In this document: positions 6,522 to 9,863 of the stretch, one piece after another
Position numbering within the stretch: the stretch's first letter is position 1
How the letters are laid out: every line of letters begins with the position of its first letter
NCBI GenBank assembly: GCA_025934635.1
Contig: JAICWX010000319.1
Span: 1 to 9,863, forward strand
Direction: 5' to 3'
DNA length: 9,863 nucleotides
Source of the DNA: Streptosporangiaceae bacterium
GTDB lineage: Bacteria; Actinomycetota; Actinomycetes; Streptosporangiales; Streptosporangiaceae
Notes under the pieces: generated by a model
What the model was told of the DNA's origin: nothing
Database searches by the model: none
The model's input: the letters and a program-made list of their open reading frames with translations, nothing else
Position numbers and translations under genes: made by a program

Positions 6522-6533
6522 CCAGCACACATC

Positions 6534-6575
6534 GACCGAACGGGTGGCGCAGCTCCACCTCGGCCGGTTGCTCAA
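6534..6575 (+). repeat. Diverged copy of the segment at 15-56
   Basis: Aligned without gaps, 34 of 42 bases match 15-56, including the first 14 bases (GACCGAACGGGTGG). Read in the corresponding frame, both copies encode similar peptides (TERVVQIELGKLL and TERVAQLHLGRLL). Most substitutions are conservative. It sits between the metallopeptidase stop and the promoter at 6580, so it may be a remnant of a gene end. Chance similarity in GC-rich DNA is not excluded. Confidence 0.4.
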
Positions 6576-6579
6576 TCAC

Positions 6580-6608
6580 TTGACACAACCCACGCGGTCT
6601 GCTTTATT
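6580..6608 (+). promoter_or_regulatory. Sigma70/HrdB-type promoter of the ArsR-SRPBCC operon
   Basis: TTGACA (6580-6585) is a perfect -35 consensus and TTTATT (6603-6608) a reasonable -10, with a 17-bp spacer. Transcription should start at about 6614-6616, inside the paired palindromic boxes and some 58 bp before ATG 6673. The locally AT-rich sequence contrasts with the surrounding DNA. Confidence 0.7.
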
Positions 6609-6609
6609 C

Positions 6610-6636
6610 AACCTATCGGTTCAGAACCGATCGGTT
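6610..6636 (+). promoter_or_regulatory. Tandem 12-bp palindromic boxes, probable ArsR operator
   Basis: AACCTATCGGTT (6610-6621) and AACCGATCGGTT (6625-6636) are separated by CAG. The second is a perfect 12-bp palindrome and the first differs at one base. The centre-to-centre distance is 15 bp. They cover the predicted transcription start of the promoter at 6580-6608, so a bound repressor would block initiation. The ArsR-type protein encoded two genes in (7125-7493) is the natural candidate, implying autoregulation. Binding by this protein is inferred. Confidence 0.7.
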
Positions 6637-6672
6637 AAATAAAGATCGGGCTATGCCAACGGGGAGCAGGAG

Positions 6673-7122
6673 ATGACAGAGGCCGAGACGCCGCACGAAC
6701 TCGTGCTGGTCAACCAGTACGACGCCAGCCCGGAGCAGGTCTGGGCGGCGTGGACCGAGCCAGACAACTTCGTCCAGTGGTGGTGCCCGCCGGACTGGAA
6801 GGTGTCCGACGTCGTGATGGAGGTGCAGCCGGGCGGCCGCTTCCAGCAGACGCAGACCTCACCCGACGGCGCGATGGCGATGCCGTTCGCCGGCTTCTAC
6901 CGCGAGGTCGCCGCGCCCGGACGGCTCGTCTTCACCCTTAGCGACGCGCCGTCGCCCGATGACGAGGCTCGCACGGTCATGACAGTCGCGCTGCGCGCGG
7001 CGGACGGCGGCACCGAGCAGGAGTTCCGCCAGACCGGGGTGGTCACCGATGAGCATTTCGAGGCCCTGAAGGCGGGCACCGAGATGTTCTTCGCCCGGCT
7101 CGGGGAATTCCTCGCCCGCTGA
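6673..7122 (+). CDS. SRPBCC/AHSA1-domain protein, first copy
   Basis: This 149-residue protein is one SRPBCC (START-like) domain of the AHSA1 type. The N-terminal strand (ELVLVNQYDASPEQVWAAWT) leads into the conserved helix and FVQWWCPPDWKV. It continues through the GGRFQQTQ strand, FAGFYREVAAPGRLVFTLS and TVMTVALRA, and ends with a long C-terminal helix (HFEALKAGTEMFFARLGEFL). The fold makes a deep cavity for a hydrophobic ligand; the ligand here is unknown. GGGGAG at 6661-6666 is a good ribosome binding site for ATG 6673. It is the first gene after the operator-bearing promoter and ends 2 bp before the ArsR gene. It shares only general family features with the second copy at 7493, so the two are not a recent duplication. 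Confidence 0.92.
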   Translation: MTEAETPHELVLVNQYDASPEQVWAAWTEPDNFVQWWCPPDWKVSDVVMEVQPGGRFQQTQTSPDGAMAMPFAGFYREVAAPGRLVFTLSDAPSPDDEARTVMTVALRAADGGTEQEFRQTGVVTDEHFEALKAGTEMFFARLGEFLAR

Positions 7123-7124
7123 TC

Positions 7125-7493
7125 ATGGCGCCCGCCGACACCCTGAGCCGCACCTTCGCGGCGCTCGCCGATCCCACCCGGCGGGCCATGCTCGCCCGCC
7201 TCGCCCGGGGACCGGCCAGCGTCGGCGAGCTGGCGGAGCCGTTCGACATGAGCTTCGCGGCCGTCTCCAAGCACCTGCGGGTGCTGGAGGGTGCCAGGCT
7301 GGTCACCCGCGGCCGCGATGCCCAGTACCGTCCGGCGATGCTGGATGCCCGCCCGCTGCAGGATGCGTCCGCCTGGCTCGGCGATTACCGGGTGTTCTGG
7401 GCCGAGAGCTTCGACGCCCTCGGCGTGCTCCTGGACGACCTGACCGAGGCGGGCCCTGACGACCCGCGCCCTGACGACAAGAAGGAGACCTGA
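7125..7493 (+). CDS. ArsR-family winged-helix transcriptional regulator
   Basis: This 122-residue protein has the ArsR/SmtB winged helix. The sequence ALADPTRRAMLARLARGPAS is followed by VGELAEPFDMSFAAVSKHLR, where the last part is the recognition helix. LEGARLVTRGRDAQYRP is the wing. No cysteine is present, so it is not a thiol-type metal sensor; this is usual for the SdpR-like ArsR proteins that accompany AHSA1 proteins. A C-terminal helix (WLGDYRVFWAESFDALGVLL) probably dimerises, and the last 15 residues are an acidic tail. ATG 7125 lies 2 bp after the preceding stop without a close ribosome binding site, so it is probably translated by coupling. It most likely represses its own operon through the boxes at 6610-6636 and is released by an unknown signal. 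Confidence 0.94.
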   Translation: MAPADTLSRTFAALADPTRRAMLARLARGPASVGELAEPFDMSFAAVSKHLRVLEGARLVTRGRDAQYRPAMLDARPLQDASAWLGDYRVFWAESFDALGVLLDDLTEAGPDDPRPDDKKET

Positions 7494-7942
7494 TGACCGG
7501 GATCACGCCGGAGGGATTCGAGATCGACCGGGACTTCGCCGCGCCGCCCGCCGCGGTGTTCGCCGCCTGGACGACGGCGGAGCATTTCGCGCGCTGGTTC
7601 GGCGGCAAGGATGCGCAGATCCCGGCCGACCGCCTGGACTACGAGCCCGCCGTCGGCCGGGCGTGGTCCGCGACCATGGTGCTGCCCACCAACGCCACCA
7701 TCGACTGGGCCGGCGAGTTCCTGGAGGTCGTACCCGACCAGCGCCTGGTATTCACGCTGACCGACCAGCCGGGTAAGGTCGCCGGCGCCCGGGTCACCGT
7801 CGAGCTCACCCCGGCCGGCAGCGGCACCCACATGCACATGACGCAGGAGGCGCCGGACTTCACCGACGAGCAGCGCCAGGCCGCCATCGACGGCTGGGAG
7901 GCGTTCTTCGACGTGCTCCAGGAGATCGCCGAAGCCGCCTAG
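7493..7942 (+). CDS. SRPBCC/AHSA1-domain protein, second copy
   Basis: This 149-residue SRPBCC domain protein starts with FEIDRDFAAPPAAVFAAWTT and AEHFARWFGG. It continues through strands including MVLPTNATIDWAGEFLEVVP and QRLVFTLTD, then VTVELTPAGSGTHMHMTQEA, and closes with the helix AAIDGWEAFFDVLQEIAEA. The usual GW-x(4-6)-L pattern of AHSA1 proteins is present in that helix. Its ATG overlaps the ArsR stop by one base (TGATG), with AAGGAG at 7482-7487, so it is the third gene of the operon. As with the first copy, the cavity suggests a small hydrophobic ligand, but nothing in the sequence identifies it. A strong hairpin follows 6 bp after the TAG. Confidence 0.92.
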   Translation: MTGITPEGFEIDRDFAAPPAAVFAAWTTAEHFARWFGGKDAQIPADRLDYEPAVGRAWSATMVLPTNATIDWAGEFLEVVPDQRLVFTLTDQPGKVAGARVTVELTPAGSGTHMHMTQEAPDFTDEQRQAAIDGWEAFFDVLQEIAEAA

Positions 7943-7948
7943 GCGCCG

Positions 7949-7977
7949 GGGGCGGCCCGTTCGCGGCGGGCCGCCCC
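7949..7977. terminator. GC-rich hairpin between convergent operons
   Basis: GGGGCGGCCCG (7949-7959) pairs perfectly with CGGGCCGCCCC (7967-7977) around a 7-base loop. The flanking sequence can extend the pairing further with internal mismatches. It lies in the 48-bp gap between the SRPBCC gene (stop 7942) and the leftward permease gene (stop 7991), where a bidirectional terminator is expected. There is no T-tract, which is common for actinomycete hairpin terminators. Confidence 0.75.
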
Positions 7978-7990
7978 GCCCCGGCGTCTG

Positions 7991-8815
7991 CTATTCGGGC
8001 CGCGGGTCCCAGCGGAACCGGCGGACCGCGATGACCGCGCCGACCGCGCCCCAGGCCGCGAGCACCGCCAGGTCCCGCCAGTCGGCCCCCGCGTGCCGGG
8101 CGAACGGGCCGGTCAGGGCCTCGTTGAACGGCCGCACCGGAAGCCAGCCGGCCACCCGGTTGAGCAGCTCGGAGTGGATCGGCAGGTAGGTGCCGGAGAT
8201 GAACATCAGCGGGAACAGCACGAGCTGGGCCACCGCCGGGGCCGCCTCGGCGTTCGCGATCACCGACGCGACCGCCACGCCCAGGGCGCAGAAGCTGGCG
8301 GCCCCGAGCACCAGCGTCAGCATGATCGCCAGCCAGTGCGACGGGAACGGCACCCCGTACAGCCGGCCCACCACGACGATGAGCGCGATGTCGACCACGC
8401 TGACCAGCACGCAGTGGGCGAGCAGGCCGGCGAAGTAGGCCCAGGCGGGCAGCGGCGTCGCCCGGATCCGCTTGAGGATCCCGGTCTGCCGCCGGGCCGC
8501 GAGGGCCACCGCGAGCTGCCCGTAGCACGATCCGAGCACGGACAGCGCGGCGATGGTCGGCACGTAGTACTGCAGCGCGGACAGCCCGCCGAAGTACGAG
8601 CTCTTCCCGACCGCGCCGAACAGCGCGCCCATGATGGCCACGAACACGACCGGGAAGATGAAAGTGAAGATCGCGCTCTGCGGGTTCCGCCAGAACGACA
8701 GCTGCTCGTACCTGACCTGGTGAGCCAGCAGCCGCAGGCTGCTGCGGCGGCTGGCCGGCGACCCGGCCGGGCCGCCTGCCCGGCGGGGAGCGGCAACGGT
8801 GGTGGTGGTGGTCAT
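7991..8815 (-). CDS. ABC-2 type transporter permease
   Basis: This 274-residue membrane protein has about six hydrophobic segments: near residues 48-68, 85-105, 127-150, 160-187, 192-212 and 247-264. The cytoplasmic start includes a run of five threonines and a basic stretch, then YEQLSFWRNPQSAIFTFIFP, typical of ABC-2 exporters of the DrrB/NodJ type. The coupling segment RRQTGILKRIRATPLPAWAY and the late FPLMFISGTYLPI motif are further family marks. Its ATG (8813-8815) overlaps the ATPase stop by 4 bp (ATGA), so translation is coupled. With the ATPase it should form an exporter (probably two copies of each) in the cytoplasmic membrane. The substrate is not predictable; drug, lipid and peptide exporters share this form. 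Confidence 0.93.
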   Translation of the reverse strand: MTTTTTVAAPRRAGGPAGSPASRRSSLRLLAHQVRYEQLSFWRNPQSAIFTFIFPVVFVAIMGALFGAVGKSSYFGGLSALQYYVPTIAALSVLGSCYGQLAVALAARRQTGILKRIRATPLPAWAYFAGLLAHCVLVSVVDIALIVVVGRLYGVPFPSHWLAIMLTLVLGAASFCALGVAVASVIANAEAAPAVAQLVLFPLMFISGTYLPIHSELLNRVAGWLPVRPFNEALTGPFARHAGADWRDLAVLAAWGAVGAVIAVRRFRWDPRPE

Positions 8816-9738
8816 CGCATGGTCCTTTCCGGGGCGCGCGCGCCTTCGCGGGTGAGCTCCAGGTACACGTCCTCCAGGCTGGGCCGCTCGACCGTGAGCC
8901 CGGCCAGCTCGCGGCCGTGCCGGATCGCCCAGTCCGTCAGCTGATGCAGCGCCTGGGTCGGCGTGCCGGTCTCCACCACGACCATGCCGCTGGCCGCCTG
9001 TGCTGGGACCGGCAGGTCAGCGGCCGTATAGCCGGCCGGCAGCCGGAACGAGATACGGGCCCGCTCGGCATCGCGCCCGCCGAGGGTGGCCGGTTCGCCG
9101 GCGGCCACGACGACGCCGCTCGATAGCAGCACCACCCGGTCGGCCAGCGCCTGCGCTTCGTCCATGTCGTGGGTCGTCAGCAGGATCGTCATGCCGGCCG
9201 TGCGCAGTCCGCGCACGAGCTGCCAGGCGTCCCGGCGGGCGGCCGGGTCGAACCCGGTTGTCGGCTCGTCCAGGTAGAGCAGCGCCGGGTTGCCGATCAG
9301 GCCGAGGGCCAGGTCCAGGCGGCGCTTCTGCCCGCCGGACAGCGACCTGACCTTGCGCCGCTCCAGGCCGGCCAGGCCGACGAGCCCGATGACCTCGGCC
9401 ACGTCACGCGGCGCCCGGTAATAGCCAGCCGCGCGGGCGATCGTCTCCCGGACGGTCAGGTACGGCTCGACCGCGATGTCCTGCAGGACCAGGCCGGTCC
9501 GCTCGCGCAGTTCACGGGCGCTGGACCGCTCGCCGGGATCGTAGCCGAGCACCTCGGCGGTGCCGCCGTCGCGACCGCGGAAGCCCTCCAGTATCTCCAG
9601 TGTCGTGGTCTTGCCGGCCCCGTTCGGCCCGAGCAGGGCGACGATCTCGCCGTAGCCGACGGTAAAGCCGACGTCTCGGACGGCGTGCACCCGGCCGTAG
9701 CTCTTGCGCAGGCCGGACACTGCGACCGCGTCAGGCAT
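8812..9738 (-). CDS. ABC transporter ATP-binding protein
   Basis: This 308-residue ATPase has all core motifs: Walker A GPNGAGKT (37-44), the Q loop at Gln86, signature LSGGQ (133-137), Walker B LLYLDEP (153-159) and the H loop at His190 in LLTTHDMDEAQALADR. The C-terminal region of about 80 residues after the nucleotide domain is typical of the DrrA-like exporter ATPases that pair with ABC-2 permeases. ATG 9736-9738 is chosen because GAGGA lies 7 bp upstream and the VSGLRKSYG strand follows at once. The gene overlaps the stop of the upstream YceI-like gene by 8 bp and the permease start by 4 bp, giving one coupled unit. Confidence 0.95.
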   Translation of the reverse strand: MPDAVAVSGLRKSYGRVHAVRDVGFTVGYGEIVALLGPNGAGKTTTLEILEGFRGRDGGTAEVLGYDPGERSSARELRERTGLVLQDIAVEPYLTVRETIARAAGYYRAPRDVAEVIGLVGLAGLERRKVRSLSGGQKRRLDLALGLIGNPALLYLDEPTTGFDPAARRDAWQLVRGLRTAGMTILLTTHDMDEAQALADRVVLLSSGVVVAAGEPATLGGRDAERARISFRLPAGYTAADLPVPAQAASGMVVVETGTPTQALHQLTDWAIRHGRELAGLTVERPSLEDVYLELTREGARAPERTMR

Positions 9739-9863
9739 GAGGCGTCCTCTGCGCGTACCGGACCTCCACCGTCAGATCGAGATACCGGCCGGCCAGCCCC
9801 CGCATGGCCGTCAGGTCGAACTCGGTCCGGTCGACGCGCAGGGTGGCACTGGCGGTGAACGAC
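9731..9863 (-). CDS. C-terminal end of a YceI-like protein (partial)
   Basis: Read leftward from the window edge, 43 codons end at TGA 9731-9733. They include FTASATLRVDRTEFDLTAMR and GLAGRYLDLTVEVRYAQRT. This resembles the last strands of the YceI lipocalin-like domain, where a strand with a DRxxF motif is followed by a short loop and a closing LDLTVEV strand. YceI proteins bind polyisoprenoid-type lipids. The end overlaps the ATPase start by 8 bp, so the gene belongs to the same coupled unit as the ABC transporter. Only the C-terminus is visible, so the assignment is probable rather than certain. Confidence 0.72.
   Translation of the reverse strand, partial: SFTASATLRVDRTEFDLTAMRGLAGRYLDLTVEVRYAQRTPHA

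Noticed and set aside
8093..8944. Forward 283-codon frame opposite the ABC genes
   Set aside because: It is the antisense shadow of the permease and ATPase, whose motifs are unmistakable; the shadow is His/Arg/Gln-rich.
1..9863. CRISPR array, tRNA, insertion sequence or phage module
   Set aside because: No regularly spaced repeats, cloverleaf sequence, transposase or integrase motif, or phage structural gene was seen.

Overview
The window is high-GC DNA with overlapping, tightly packed genes, GTG starts and families that point to a filamentous actinomycete (Streptomyces- or Streptosporangiales-like). The main indicators are a DUF397 (BldB-like) protein, a WhiJ-like XRE/DUF5753 regulator, an RsbW-like ATPase, a DUF6578-like protein and a TlrB/RlmAII-like rRNA methyltransferase. 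It looks like chromosomal accessory sequence. I see no transposase, integrase, tRNA, rRNA or CRISPR array.

Left block (1-2368). The last codons of a rightward gene may end at 60. A leftward pair follows: the WhiJ-like regulator (254-1123) and a DUF397 gene (106-300) whose start lies inside the regulator's 3' end. Across a 175-bp divergent gap is a rightward RsbW-like ATPase (1299-1688). Together these match the AbaA/WhiJ-type clusters known from Streptomyces. Next come a shortened ASCH-like gene (1722-1982) and a DUF6578-like gene (1997-2368).

Middle block (2369-6521). After about 450 bp with no convincing gene there is a carboxymuconolactone decarboxylase/AhpD-like protein (2821-3459). It is convergent with a leftward, frameshifted gene of unknown function (3553-4213) that lies downstream of a TlrB/RlmAII-like methyltransferase (4262-5206). 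A 424-bp gap contains a perfect 23-bp inverted repeat and separates the methyltransferase from a divergent membrane-anchored YpfJ-type zinc metallopeptidase (5631-6521).

Right block (6522-9863). A good promoter (TTGACA-N17-TTTATT), with two near-identical 12-bp palindromic boxes at the predicted transcription start, drives a compact operon: AHSA1/SRPBCC, ArsR-type repressor, AHSA1/SRPBCC (6673-7942). The ArsR protein is the obvious candidate to bind the boxes. A strong GC hairpin at 7949-7977 separates this operon from a leftward, translationally coupled set: the end of a YceI-like protein, an ABC ATPase and an ABC-2 permease, in which each gene overlaps the next by 4-8 bp.

The points most worth a second look are the paired operator at 6610-6636, the mini-ORF plus hairpin upstream of the rRNA methyltransferase, the frameshifted gene, the shortened ASCH gene, the YceI-ABC coupling, and a diverged 42-bp repeat shared by 15-56 and 6534-6575. 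I found no clearly unprecedented multi-gene system.
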